Notes: generated from the sequence alone by a model not told the origin. 64,000 nt of DNA from Haplosporangium gracile (GCA_015499985.1 JAAAUF010000013.1:1-64000); one strand, 5' to 3'. Positions 37,297-50,350 are shown, counted from the first letter of the stretch. A program made the numbers and translations.

Positions 37297-38298
37297 CAAA
37301 AAAAAAAAAAAAAAAAAATGAAGAGCGATGGGGATGGCAGATGAAAAAGAAGTCTAAGAAGTGTTAATGTGTATGTGCACTCTCCCACAAATGAAACAAA
37401 ACGACTAAGAAAAAAGCGGGTGTGGGATGCTGATGTGAAAGAACAAGGTCTAAAATTTATCTTTTAGTCTGATCGTTGACGACACTTTTTATACTTGTCG
37501 CCCAGGGTTGCTGCTGGCGGCAATTCCCGATAACGATGGTAACCAAGAGACTGTCCTCCCACCTTCTTAATTTCGAGAGAATGAATTCTCGGAAACAACA
37601 ACAACGGCAAGAAGAATTTCTTGGACCTTTGTGTCATATCAACCCCTTTCTCAAAAGAAGTGAGAAAAGAGTAGGGAAAAAAAGCCTGGCCATTTCGCTG
37701 AGTATTTTTTTAGCCGTTTGTTACTGCGGGCGGGCTTGCAAAATGTTATTCAGCACAAGTGACACTATACTAAAACTTTACTTTGTCCTCGTTTTTGCTC
37801 GTCCAAAGAAGGAAAATCTCCTCTTGAGGGCATGAACGTCAAGTTAGGGACACATCAGTTCGCTACCCTTTAGGCGACAATCTGCATTTTTCACTGCCAT
37901 GCTCGCAAAATTAAAGTTTCTTTTTCTTTTCTTTTTGCTCTTTAACTTATGAAGAATTGAACAACAAAGCAACAGCCTGACTTGTGAGATAATACAGGGT
38001 TGACAGCTTTCTTGTTCTTCGTCCTCCTAATCAATTCTTTTCCTCTTTCTGCTCCATCCTACACGATGGTGCACTGGAGCACTGGAGCAAAAAAAAAAAG
38101 AGGATTGGAACCCATACGTACCGACAGGGTATATTCGCTCCTGTCGTCTCGTTTGTGCAACAATAAATAGGGATTATTATTTTTTTTCTTGTACTTTCTC
38201 TGCTTGTGAAAAGTAGTGCGAGAGTTCTTGACGACATGACAAATGGTCCTCTTTTTCCGCCCTTTCTTTTCCTTGTTTCTGTCTTGTTCCTTGTCATC

Positions 38299-38358
38299 AT
38301 CCCTGTTCCCTCTTCCCCTCTTCCCCTCTTCCCTCTTCCCCTCTTCCCCTCTTCCCCT
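38299..38358. repeat. CCCTCTTCC-type tandem repeat
   Basis: About 60 bp made of short tandem CCCTCTTC-type units. Confidence 0.8.
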
Positions 38359-39041
38359 TTCTCTCTCTGCATCCCTGCATACCTTCTCCCAACGTCGTCA
38401 CTCCTTCTCGCAGGACACGACACAAATCCCAATTCAGATCTGAGATTAGGAGAATGAATTTTTAGCTTGCCACAATCACAACAAAATGTTTCCCAGCTTG
38501 GACCCCTTCCTTGATCCCAAAATCGTGACCATCTTTAGTCAAGATCCCCCTTGTTATTTCTAATCTCAGATCGAATCCTTTTCCGGCGCCGTCGATCTCT
38601 CTCCATAACTCTACCAAATACCGAGGGCATTCCTTGATCTTGGGATGTCAAATCCTCATGCTTTCCTTATTGTTCATTGCTCCTGGGAACATTCATAAAT
38701 TAAAGTTATCTCCCTTTCCCTGTTCTTGGTGATGAAGAAAAATGAAAACGTCCGTTCTTTCGGTAAATGATAGCGTTTTGTTTTTCCTTGTGTTTTCTTG
38801 TTTTCTTGTTCAATTGCTGCTTTTTCTTGTTTTGTTTTTGTGGCCCTGAGTCAAAATGTGCCTGGCTGCATGCCAAGCGTTTCAATTCAAAATAAAAATT
38901 AAATGCTGTTCGTCCCCATCTATGTCCATGTTACGATCGCCAGAATGGCAACCATATATTGCATCAAACACATCCACCAAAAGGGGTATCCATTTAGACA
39001 TCTCAATAACGACACCCAATGCTCCCTCTCTTCTTCAGACT

Positions 39042-42000
39042 TCAATGCACCTCACCAGCCTGCTCAGCCAAGCGGAAAAACAACGATCCCTCCCTCCTCC
39101 TCAACAACACTTCCGGTCGCTCATACTCCTCTATCTCGCCCTTCTCCAACACCAGGATCTTGTCAGAATCCATTACCGTCTTGATCCTATGGGCAATCGT
39201 CAACACCGTCCTGTCCTTAAACTCCTCTCGGATTGCCTGCTGAATCAAATCATCCGTCTCTACATCCACAGCAGCTGTCGCCTCATCCAACACCAGGATC
39301 TTGGTCTTGCGAAGCAACGCACGGGCCAGACAGATCAACGACCGCTGCCCCACCGAAAAGTTCTCTCCGTTTGACGCAACCTCGTACGACAGCCCACCAA
39401 AGAGGGAAGAGATAAGGGGCTTTAGGTGAGCGCGTTCGAGGGCTGTCCAGAGTTCGGCATCGGTCGATTCGTGGAAGGGGTCCAGGTTCTCGCGGATGGT
39501 CCCCGCGAACAGTGTGGGATCCTGGGGGATGATTGAAAGGTGACTTCGGAGGGTCTTGAGGCCGAGTGTCGAAATATCCACACCATCAATCTCAATCGAT
39601 CCTCCTCCTCTTTCTCCTAGGTCTCCTCCAAGGGCATCATGCGAACTAGCAGTGGTAGTCCGGGCCCAATAACTATCCTTGGCCTCAATCATCCGGAACA
39701 ACGCCAAGGTCAACGACGACTTCCCAGCTCCCGTCCTCCCCACAATCCCAACCTTCTCTCCGGGTGCCACCTCAAACGACACGTTCTTCAAAACGGGCTC
39801 TAAACCCTCCCGATACCTCGCCGAAAAGTTCTTGAAAACAATCTTCCCCTCTGCCGGCCAACCCTCAGGAAGAGCCACACCAGTGTCAAGAGGAGCCTCC
39901 TGCGGTAACTCGGCATATTCTTCAATCCTCTCAACACTAATCAGCTGGTTCGACATCTCGGCCCAAGACCGGACCAGGTACGTGATATCCCCAGTAATAT
40001 TCATCGCGTACGTCAACGACAGGCCTACCAAACTGGCCCCCACCAGACCATTACCTTTGCTCAAGACCGCCAGCAACGCCGCGTCAAAGACAATCAAAGC
40101 CCCCAAAAACTCCAACCGCACCTTTAACCACCGATTGCCCATCCCAAACGCCAACTGCGTCTCTGCAGACAGATCCGCCTTCTCTCCATTCACTCGAATA
40201 AACCTCGATTTGACAGACATGGCACGGATGGTGGAGACGCCAGCAAGGGTTTCTGAGAAATGTTGGTAGAGCGGAGACTTTGATACGGACATGAACCGTT
40301 TGAGGGCTTGGGAGGAGGAGAGGAAATAAGATTGAATGTAGAGGTAGCAGAGTGTGAGGAACGGCACGGCGTAGAGGAATTCTGGGGTCGAGATGGAGAT
40401 GACGACGAGGGTGCCGCCGATGGCGACGAGGCAGTAGACAATGTCAATTAGGTTCCAGATGATGTTCTCGTCAATCGCGTCCACATCTGTCGAGAACCTG
40501 TTGATTATCCGACCGACACTATCCACAGAACAAAAGACGAGAGATTAGATAAAAATCAAATAAAAATACTTGAACAGCCAATGGTCTGTACATACCGAAA
40601 AAAAAAACGTCCAAAAAAAACTTACGGGGTGACATCAAAAAATGCCATAGGCTGCCTCAACAGATTCTCCAACAACCGATCATGCATATGCCTTGCACCT
40701 CTCACAGCCGCAAGGACATTCGCAACATAGAACAGCACCATATTAAACGCCATATACGCCAACGTGAAAGCCGCATAAATCACAAGAAACTGGACCACAG
40801 AGTACTTGTCCTGTCCGGAGCCAGCATCTGACCAGTACCGCAACCAGAAGCTAGTCCCGACTTGGGCTACCTCCACGAGGATGTAGAAGATGATGATAAA
40901 GATAATGTTGGTATAGGAGGCTGCTTTTGCGTAGACCATGAACATGTGCCAGCCTACGCCGCCGCTGACCATCTTCTCTGCGGTGACCAGTCCTGCGGCG
41001 GGTTTGAGCTCCTCGTCGTTGTTGCTAGTCTTGGTATCCTGATTCGACGTTGTACCAGCGGGCGTGACAACAGTAGCAGCGTCAGTATCATCAGCTGTCT
41101 CGCTTCCAGTCTCCAAAGTCGTGTTCGTTGGCGAAGTTGCGGTCCTGTTGGCAGACTTCTTGCGGTGCTTGTTGGCAGTGACCGAGAACTCGAGGTTAAG
41201 CTGGTAAAACCCCCTCTTGGCCGCCAACAGCTCATCAAAGTGACCATTCTCACTAATAGTCCCATCCTTCATCACCAAGACCTGGTCAACCTCGCTCAGA
41301 TGATAGAGTCCATGTGTGACCAAAAGACGCGTCTTGTCCTTCAATAGTCCACCAGGGCCAATCAGATTCTTCCAAAGGTGCTGGTCAACATGCGCATCGA
41401 CTGCACTCAAAGGATCGTCCAGAAGGTATATATCCGCATCCTGGTAGGCAGCGCGGGCAAGGGAGACACGCTGCTTCTGACCTCCTGACAAATTGATCCC
41501 TCGTTCACCGATCTCAGTCTGGTCGCCGGCAGGGAGCATATCCAGATCCTGCTGCAAACAACATGCCAAAATCACAGCCTCATAGCGCTCCTGATCCAAT
41601 GGTTTCCCAAATAGAATGTTGTCCTTGACGGTGCTGTGCAAGATCCAGGCCTGCTGGCTGACATAGGCGATGCTGCCTCGGACTTGGACTGATCCTTGAT
41701 ACTTGTACATATCTCCGATTAGGGCGCTAAGGAGGGACGACTTTCCTGAACCGATTCGACCGACGATGGCAGTAAGGGATCCAGCTCTGAGACGAAAGTT
41801 GATGTTGTTCAGTGTAGGGACGCGAGGTATTACCACAGTTTCGGAGGGTGGTGATGGTGGTGCCAACAAAGGTGTGTTCTCGTCTCCTGTAACATTATCG
41901 TCTCGACCATCCTGAATGTTGCTGTTGACCTGATCATCCGTCACTTGCTTATGCCACGACAGAACCGCATCCCTCACAACAACATCATCCTCCCCAAGTC

Positions 42001-44364
42001 CACTCAATACACTCTTCGAATCGATGGGTAACTCCTCTGAGAGCAAGAACGCCTGTATCCGCCGAGTAGCAACTAAGATTGAGGTCGTACTGCTCAGCAA
42101 CGTATCCATGCTCGAAATGGGTCTACTCAACAGACCAAAGAGTGATAAACTGACAAAGATGACATGAGGCGTAATCTCTCCAGGTGTGCCTCCGGGTCCT
42201 CCGACCGCAGCGTAAATTCCAAACGAGAGGAGACTCATGAACATGGTAGTGGAAAATATCAATGTCATCCCGGCGTAGACGACTCCAAATCGACGTAGAA
42301 CCGCCATCTCAATCTCACGGTATCCTGCAATCCGGGCCTTGAACGCGTCCTCTGTCAATTGCGAAAAAAGAAGGGTTAGTTATTTCTCTCACTATTTCAA
42401 TCTTGAGGCATAAGCAACAATGCATAATAGAGAAAAAAGAAGGTGACTTACCCCAGGCGTACAGCTTGACGGTCTTGATGGAGGTCAACATCTCAGTGAC
42501 CAGCCGGATACGATGATCCATAGTCGTCAACTTGGTATTCTTAATCTCCGAAAAGATATCTGACACTTTGTTCTGGATGGGGATCAATCCCACTACAGTC
42601 ACTAACCCAACCAATGAGCACCACCCCAACTGCCGATACAACATCCACAGCGCCACCAACAACTCAATCGGTGCCGAGACCCACTGCGGTAAAGTGTTAA
42701 GTGCCGTTGTCCACTTTTCGGCATCGACCGACATGTGGTTCGAGATGGCTCCTGCAGTCTGAGTCTGTCGGGCCTCCGGGGAGAGTTTCAAAGACTTGCG
42801 GTAGATCAGGCCGATCAGACCAGAACGGATCTCCATGCCGCGCTCGGCGTTGAGTTGAAGCAGTTGTGCGCCCGTGACAGAGCTTATGAGAGAGACTAAG
42901 AACATCAAAACTGCCAGGTAGATTCCATACGACAAGGGCTGTAGCGCAGGCTCATCCGTTGATGACGGGGCCATCGTAAAGTCCAGAATCCGACCCAGGA
43001 GCACCGGTTGAAGGTAAACCAAAGTCGTTGACACAACCCTCGTCAACACAATAGGCGCCCAGCCCACCCATCCAAACGTCAACGCAATCGTCCTAAACAG
43101 CAACCAAGGTTTCGCCCTCTCCTGACGCGCTTTTGGAACTAGCGTCCAGAACCGTGCTTCTTGTCTCTGCCAAGTCGCCGCAAGATCCTCATACGCATGT
43201 TCAGACCGAATCCGCTCTGGCATTAGGTGGGCAAGGTCATCCAGTCGAAGCGGACGCCTATATCCGATGCTCATGATGGGCTGGATGTAGTGGAAGGAGA
43301 GTCGTGAGATCAGGTTGGCCTTTTCAAAGACGCTTGCGTTGAATGACTTTTGGACTTTTGTCCATCCTCTTGGCCATGCCTCGACGATCAGACCAAGGAT
43401 GAGTGAGCCCAGGAACCACCGGAGAGTAGTAGTGAGAGAGGATGTGGGTGAGGGTGAGGGAGGTGTTGAGAATGTTTGAGGGTTCAACCAGAGGAAGGCC
43501 CCTAAGCCGAGGGTGGCGATGAGGTAGTAACCAAGAATAAAATCAGACGATCGGATCGAATACTTGTGTTCTTCACGATTCAGCACCATCGCCAACATCT
43601 ATGCATAACAAAAATTTGATACAGACAAATTTTTTTTTTGGTAAGTACAGAAAGGCGAAATGTAAGAGACGTTGCATTGTAGACCTTGTTGTCATAGTAT
43701 CCACACTCCAAGAAGAATAGATTTGTACCCAGGCAAGCAACATGGACGCAGAGGCAAGAAAGATGTCCCAGTTATGAAGGCGGCTGTGATTCCGAATCTC
43801 CATGCACAGAGTTGCAATGAGGGAGATGCATCCGCTCAGCATTAGACAGAATGAGGACCAGTAGATGAGCCCTGTCCGACCAAGACCATGTTGGCGACCA
43901 TGCTTGTGGAGCCAGACGAGCCGACCGAGAAAGAGTGCGCTCGCAAATGATGCAGGGAGCGTCAGATAGAAGCTATTTGGGTGTTGTCATTTTCACGCGT
44001 AGGAAGTAGGCTGAGCGATTTAATCTGCTGTATGGCATATACTGTTGAGTAGTTGAAGTAGTGGAAGAAGGCAAACGGCTCTACTTACAAACCGGTAGAT
44101 TGGAAGAGGGTATTGTCATTCTTTGGTGATTGCCATAGTGATTGTTATAGAGGGAGGGCGAGCGAGTAAAGTACAGAAATGGAAAAGTGTCGTGTATTGG
44201 TTAGTGATTGCTCAGTGATCAGCGCTTTATCTGGGCGAAGCACCCATCTACGACGATCGTCCATCAAAAAGACATACAGATGGGTCAACAATGTCTTGAC
44301 CAGAGGACGACGATGGTGCCCATGAGCCCGCAGTAGCATCTATGGATAGCGTATCCACGTTCAT
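39042..44364 (-). CDS. Full-length ABCC (MRP/Ycf1-type) transporter, copy 2
   Basis: Tandem paralog of the gene at 32-37 kb. Exons on the minus strand are 44278..44364, 44089..44120, 43729..43972, 42452..43598, 40626..42351 and 39042..40518 (1570 aa). The second exon is only 32 nt; it was found because it restores the frame between the ATG exon and the first membrane span and aligns with copy 1 (SPxN..T..F.ST). NBD1 has [25 protein letters not shown] and [19 protein letters not shown]2 has GRTGAGKSS, FSVGQRSL and ILVLDEATAAVDVETD. A Thr/Asp-rich linker follows NBD1. The last four exons are well supported. The first two are model-based and the micro-exon acceptor (CAAAG) is weak. Confidence 0.92.
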
Positions 44365-44762
44365 TCAGTGAAGAAAAGATTGACGAAAGGCGAAAGAAGT
44401 GATGAAAGAAAAGAAAAGAAAAAGAGCAATGCCCTTTATGTCTTTTCTCTATTCTTCCTTTCGTTTCATCAATGGCTACAAATGGACGTTTGTTTGAGAG
44501 CTGTGTGAATCCGCAGTTTTATGCCTTCCCCCTCACTTTTCTGCTCTTCTTCTTTGATGGATCCGAAACAAAAATTTGCAGTACAAGGCGGTCACATATT
44601 TTTGCGAGAAGCAACGAGGTGCATCGGATAAACACAACGAACGATGAAGGGACCGATCGGCATAGTAAAAAGCAAACAGTTCGCTCGTTTATTCATATTT
44701 CCGCCCACATCGTCATCCTCCCCGCAGCAATGACTCTTTGACTCTTTCGTCCTTCAAGGAAT
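44365..44762. other. Intergenic, no gene seen
   Basis: The 5' flank of ABCC copy 2 (A/G-rich) and the 3' flank of the next minus-strand gene. No coding signal. Confidence 0.5.
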
Positions 44763-45902
44763 CTAGGCACGACCACTGGTCCCATCGACACCTTCCTCCT
44801 CAGGGACATCCCACGCTCTCGGGACCAAAGCAACGGGTACAAGCCAAGTGCTCGCCAGGATGACCCCCTTCCCTTCATTTTGCGCTTTGATCACCGCAAA
44901 CTCAAGTCCCACATATGCAGCAATATATCCCAAGAATGGGACGATTGCCGGGACGACCAGACCGACTGAGCCTAGGAATCCCAGGAATGCCGAGGAGACG
45001 TCTTGGGCGGATGAAATTCTGGAGAGGGCTACTTGCGGGATAAAGATTTCGTAACCCCACCAGTATCTAATAGTTGGAGGGATGCAAATTGGTCAGGGCC
45101 TTTGTTATTGTGCAAATACCTCATTAGGGAGAAGACACAAGAAAGAAAGTAAGAGAAGGAAGGAGGGAAAGAAAACTTACGCTTGGCTAGAAACAGTATC
45201 CTTCGAAGGATGGAAGCGCACTACAGTCTTAGTCGTCGTCGTCGTCACCGACTTATCCCCATTCTCAACAACCTTACTCTCACTAGTCGCACCACCATTC
45301 TTGCGGGCTCCCCTCAGCGTCATGGCAAGAGTCGCAGCCACTGCAGACGTCGCTGCTGCTGCTGCGATCGTCGTTGCTGCGACGATCGTTGTCCCTTTGG
45401 GTGCTGCTGACGATAATGCTGTGGTCGAGCTTGCTCCTGCTCCCGCTCCTGCCCCTGATGCAGATCCTGACTCTGAGGGGGAAGTTGGGCTGAATGATGT
45501 CTTGGCAGCGATGACTGCTGCAGTCGCAGCTACGGCCACAGCAGCGGTCGCAGCGGCAGCATGCTTCACATTCCTACCCTTGTCCTCATTGTCTTCGTTG
45601 CCCTCCACCGCTTCGGCAGCAGCAGTAACAGTGGCCTCCTCCTGCTCAGACTCAATGTCCACACCTTCATCAACCTCCCAGCCTTCCGCACGCTCATGAT
45701 CCGGATCCGGCATGCTCTTCAAGATCTCAATCACACCCGCCAGCGCCTCAGGACGCTGCAAAGCCTTCAACGCCTGCTTGTCACGGATCGCATTGGTATG
45801 TGACGTATGACTCTCGCCCGTCAGGATATCCCGCACTCGGTGTGCGACCGATTCCTGATACTCTTGCGTCAACGCCGGAGGTGCTCTTGACCAGAATCCC
45901 AT
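44763..45902 (-). CDS. Ala-rich, probably membrane-associated protein of unknown function
   Basis: Two exons, 45181..45902 and 44763..45066 (GTAAGT...TTAG, 114-bp intron), encode 341 aa. I recognise no family. Residues 1-80 (MGFWSRAPPALTQEYQESVA...) look helical and globular. An acidic stretch follows, then two Ala/Val/Thr-rich hydrophobic runs (about 112-130 and 170-195) separated by a Ser/Gly-rich linker. Exon 2 begins YWWGYEIFIPQ and contains a longer hydrophobic stretch (SAFLGFLGSVGLVVPAIVPFLGYIAAYVGLEF). The Ala-rich runs may be transmembrane or amphipathic helices. Both exons read smoothly across the intron, which supports the model. Confidence 0.7.
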
Positions 45903-46597
45903 TGTGTTTTGTTCGTTCTTGTTGCTGTTTGTTGTTCGTTTGCTTGCGCCTGTGGGTTTTTAGCTGCTGTGTAAAGTGTATGTTCCTGGAGTAAGTGTTG
46001 TTGGGACAAAAGGAGAAAAAGATGGTGTCCTGCTTTGAATGTTGACCTTTTGCCTTGTATTTCGTTGGGCTGAGTATTGTAGATCGAGTGGTTATGAGTT
46101 GTATGCCGCGAGGTCGAAGAGCAGAAAATAAAGAAGTAGAGAACAAAACAAGGCAAAAAATGAATGTTAACTCGAAAAAGGAGGAAAGAGTGACCTGATC
46201 ACATCCGCAATGTGCTTCCCCCCTATTTTTTCGGTTCAGCCATGGCACGGCACGGTCAGGCCGTCATTTGATATGCAAATAAAGGGACAACAGAGAGTCT
46301 CCTTTAGTTTTGAACCTTGCGTGACAAACGGGGAGTGGGGGCGCATCATTCGGTAATAACAAGAGCAACAAGGGCAAGGGGGGCGCCAACAATCCCTGGT
46401 GGTAACTATAAATGAAAAAGTCAAAAGTACATGCACCAAACATGAGAAAGTGGGAGAACAGAGACAATAAGAGGCAAAGCAGACGAAAGAAGGATGTGTT
46501 GTTTGTAATAGTTTTATTGTACAAAGCGAGGAGCAGAAAAAAAACGATTCTTATATATGTTGTGTTAAAAAATGAGGAACAAAAAGAAAAGCAAAAT
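45903..46597. other. Intergenic, no gene seen
   Basis: The 5' flank of the Ala-rich protein gene and the 3' flank of BiP. The frames here are fragmentary. Confidence 0.5.
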
Positions 46598-49113
46598 TTA
46601 CAGCTCGTCGTGCTCAGGCATATCCTCGGTGGGGGCAGGGCCAGAACCACCGGCAGCGCCGTAGAGCTTGGAGGTGATGGGGTTGACAATGGCCTCAATC
46701 TCCTCCTTCTTCTCGTCCAACTCCTCCTTCGAGGCAGAGGTACCGTCGGACTCAAGCCAAGAGATCTTCTGGGCAATGGCGTCCAAGATGGACTTCTTGT
46801 CCTCAGCATCAATCTTGGAGCCCAACTGGGACTCGTCGTTGACCTGGTTCTTGACAGAGTAGAGGTAGTTCTCGAGAACGTTCTTGGACTCGATGCGCTC
46901 CTTGACGACCTGATCCTCGTTAGCGAACTGCTCGGCCTCCTTGATCATGCGATCGATCTCCTCGTCCGAGAGACGACCCTTATCGTTGTTGATGGTGATG
47001 GTCTCGGTCTTGCCGGTGCCCTTGTCCGAGGCAGAGACACGCAAGATACCGTTGGCGTCGATCTCGAAGGTGACCTCCACCTGGGGGACACCACGAGGTG
47101 CGGGGGGGATGTTGGTCAACTCGAACTTGCCGAGCTGGTTGTTATCCTTGGTCATGGCACGCTCTCCCTCAAAGACTTGGATCAAGACAGTCTGCTGGTT
47201 GTCGGCGGCGGTCGAGAAGATCTGGGACTTCTTAGTGGGGATACCAGTGTTACGTCCAATGAGCTTGGTCATGACACCTCCGGTAGTCTCGATTCCGAGA
47301 GTCAAGGGGTTGACATCCAAAAGAACAAGACCATCGGCAGCAGTGTCACCAGAGAGGACACCACCCTGGACAGCGGCACCGTAGGCAACAGCCTCGTCGG
47401 GGTTGATACCCTTCGAGGCCTTCTTGCCGTTAAAGTACTCCTCGATCAAAGAGATGACCTTGGGGATACGGGTCGAACCACCGACGAGGACAATATCGTG
47501 AATGTCTCCCTTGGAGAGGCCGGCATCCTTGAGAACCTGCTCGACAGGCTTGACGGTCTTCTTGAACAAATCCATGTTGAGCTCCTCGAACTTGGCGCGG
47601 GTCAAGGTCTCGGAGAAGTCGTTACCGTTGTGGAAAGAATCGATCTCAATGCGGACAGACATCTGGGAAGAGAGAGTACGCTTGGCCTTCTCAGCCTCAC
47701 GCTTGAGCTTGCCCATGGCCTTGAGATCCTGGGTGACGTCCTTGCCGGTGTACTTCTTCTTGTAGAGCTTGACAAAGTGGTCGATGATACGCTGGTCGAA
47801 ATCCTCACCTCCCAAGTGGGTGTCACCGGAAGTGGCGAGGACCTCAAAGACACCGTCGTCGATGGAGAGGAGGGAGACATCGAAGGTACCACCACCGAGA
47901 TCGTAGACGAGGATGGTGCGCTCACCGTCCTTCTTGTCCAAACCGTAGGCGATGGCGGCAGCGGTGGGCTCGTTGACGATACGGAGGATGTTCAAACCGG
48001 CGATGGCACCGGCATCCTTGGTGGCCTGGCGCTGGGCATCGTTGAAGTAAGCGGGGACAGTGACGACGGCGTGGGTGACCTTCTTGGAGAGGTAGGCCTC
48101 GGCGATCTCCTTCATCTTGCCGAGGATCATGGCGGAGATCTCTTCGGGGGTGAAGGACTTTTCCTGGCCCTTGACCTCGACGGTGATGACGGGGGCACCG
48201 GACTTGGACTTGACCTTAAAGGGGAAGTGCTTGATATCGTTCTGGACATCCTTGTCGTCGAAACGACGACCGATGAGACGCTTGGCATCGAAGATGGTGT
48301 TGGTGGGGTTGGCGGCGTACTGGTTCTTGGCAGCATCTCCGACGAGACGCTCATCCTCGGTGAAGGCGACATAGGAAGGGGTGATACGGTGACCCTGGTC
48401 GTTGGCGATGATCTCGACACGGCCGTTCTTGTAGACACCGACGCAAGAGTAGGTGGTTCCAAGATCTGTTGAATGAAGGGAAAAGAGAGAGATAGAGGGA
48501 GAGGGAGAAGATTAGGCGTTTGTTTGGTTTAGAGCAGGCTTGCTGTTATGAGCTGATCCAAAGAGAAAGACGCGCTCTTGCTTGCTCCCCTTGTCCTCGT
48601 CCCGCGTCCAGCTGCTCGTCGAAAAAATATCGCACAGAAATAAAAAGGCGCGATCCAAATCCTCGCGTTATTTGATTGTCAATGCTCGAGTGTCTTGATC
48701 CTGACTGCCACAAACACAGCCAAGCTTCAATGATCCGCACTGTTGCTTTGACTCCTGTCTTTGCTTGCTTTGAAGTAGGTGCAAAGGTGAAAGGTCGTCT
48801 CTTGGTTGTTCTTCGTGATGATGTTGACTGTCGATATGATCCCTTCTGGTCGTGTTTCTGATCCTGAAGACGTGTTGAGCGAGGAGTAGGCGAGGCAGAG
48901 TCATGCAAGGCTGACACGAAAAGAAAGCAAATGAAAAAAAAGACGCCAAGAAGTAAGCGAAAGAGAGAAAGAGGTTGACTTACCGATACCGATAACGGTG
49001 CCGTAGGATTCTCTGGTATCGTCGGCTTCGGCGGCCTTGACGGTAGTCAGGGCGACCAAGCAGACCAGAGCCAGAGCAACCAGAGCAAGGGTGCTCTTGA
49101 TGAACTTTGACAT
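46598..49113 (-). CDS. KAR2: ER-lumenal Hsp70 (BiP/Kar2)
   Basis: ER chaperone that binds unfolded proteins and assists translocation. Exons are 48984..49113 and 46598..48465 (665 aa); the intron is 518 bp. The signal peptide is [27 protein letters not shown]. The ATPase domain starts [19 protein letters not shown], with the intron falling inside this first phosphate loop. Further landmarks are the Hsp70 signatures ([27 protein letters not shown]), the [13 protein letters not shown] motif and the substrate-binding domain with the [16 protein letters not shown] region. The C-terminus is HDEL, the ER retrieval signal. A 686-codon open frame on the opposite strand is a codon-bias shadow. Confidence 0.98.
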
Positions 49114-49217
49114 GTTGGAATGAAAGAAAAGGGAAAAAGAGAGTGAGGAGGGAGGGAGGGGAGGGGAGGATGATGAAGAAAAAAAAAAGAGAGATCAGAT
49201 GAGGAGCGGGCCTTGAG

Positions 49218-49224
49218 TTATATA
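49218..49224 (-). promoter_or_regulatory. TATA box of BiP
   Basis: TATATAA on the minus strand about 105 bp upstream of the BiP start codon. Confidence 0.5.
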
Positions 49225-50350
49225 TGGGAAATGAGATCGCGCAATATGATATGTATGTGGTAAGAAACAGAGGGAGGGCAACTTTCTTTTTTCTTGTGTT
49301 TGTGTGTGCTTTGCATGCGTCTGATACGTATGATCTGTGTATCTGGGATGCACTAGAAAGAACGCAGAATAAATTTACACGGGTGTGGATCATGATAGAA
49401 GAACAAGGAAAGGTGGCGTTGATATGGCAGTCGCTGATTGGCTGCATGCCTCGATGCAAATCGACGTGTCAACGTCCCATTTGAATTAGACGAGAGAGTA
49501 TTCTAATCCATTCTCTCTTATATGTTTGTACGTGTCCTCTCCTTGGGCCTGTTTTTATTAGAATTTCAAGGTTTGACCAATCATGGACTCACAGCAGACA
49601 TGGTTCCCCTTCCTCTCCCTCTCTTCCGCTCCCTTTGTACACTGTACTCCAATGAAGGATGTCCTTTACCGCCCTCCTACACGCAATTATATCGATCAAA
49701 CAAGCTTTTTTTATTATTCTATTTCCCTTGGCCCCCTGCTCTCGTCCTGTGTTTCTTTCTTTCTTTCCATCGCGAGAGAGAACCTCATCGAATGTGGCGA
49801 TGTGGCACCTTCCTGGTCGTCCTCGTCATCTCAAAAACAAGAAGCCATCTGTAATCTTTTTTGCAATCGTATTCAAATCCACTTTAGCCTTCCAGAAAGT
49901 GCCAACGCATACATGCAATTAAACTGTGCAGAGCAAAATGAAGTCAAGGGACAAAAGGAACAAATGAAAAAAAGACACACGGACATTTCAAGCACACAGA
50001 CACAGACAGATACAGGCAAAAGAGGGCAAGAAGAGACAATTGTGGGGAAAGGAAACCAAACACAAAAGATGTGAGCACTTTTTTTTTCCATTCTGATGCT
50101 TGTTTTTTAAAATGTTGCTGTTGCACGACAAGGCAGGTTGTCTGTGTCTCTCTCTCCTCGTGAAAAAGAAGCAACCAGTCAAGCAATTTTGTTGCTTTGA
50201 GAAGCGATCTGTGATCGCATACGCGGCTGTCGTTTCACTCGCCCAATAGCAAATAATATGAAGGCACATAATGAACACCATCTATAGCATGCACCGTAGT
50301 CACTAAGTAGTTATTTATTTTCCGTTTAACAATTATACAGTTCTAAAATA
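49225..50350. other. Intergenic, no gene seen
   Basis: The BiP upstream region and the 3' flank of the channel gene. The open frames are short, overlap on both strands and look non-coding. Confidence 0.5.
49423..49441 (-). promoter_or_regulatory. ERSE-like element upstream of BiP
   Basis: The minus strand reads CCAAT, nine bases, CCATA; the metazoan ER stress element is CCAAT-N9-CCACG. Two ACGT cores lie next to it (49464-49467 and 49472-49475). It is about 310-330 bp upstream of the start. The match is incomplete and fungal UPR elements differ, so this is tentative. Confidence 0.2.

Larger units (their letters stand above)
37187..39041. other. Intergenic between the two ABCC genes
   Basis: 1.85 kb with no supported gene. 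It holds A/T homopolymers, a CCCTCTTCC-type tandem repeat at about 38299-38358, and a 13-bp inverted repeat (38437-38449 with 38560-38572, GATCTGAGATTAG). It serves as the upstream region of copy 1 and the downstream region of copy 2. Confidence 0.55.

Noticed and set aside
46412..48472. 686-codon open frame on the plus strand
   Set aside because: It is antisense to BiP and arises from the strong codon bias of that gene; its translation is repetitive GDG/LVL-type sequence with no family signal.
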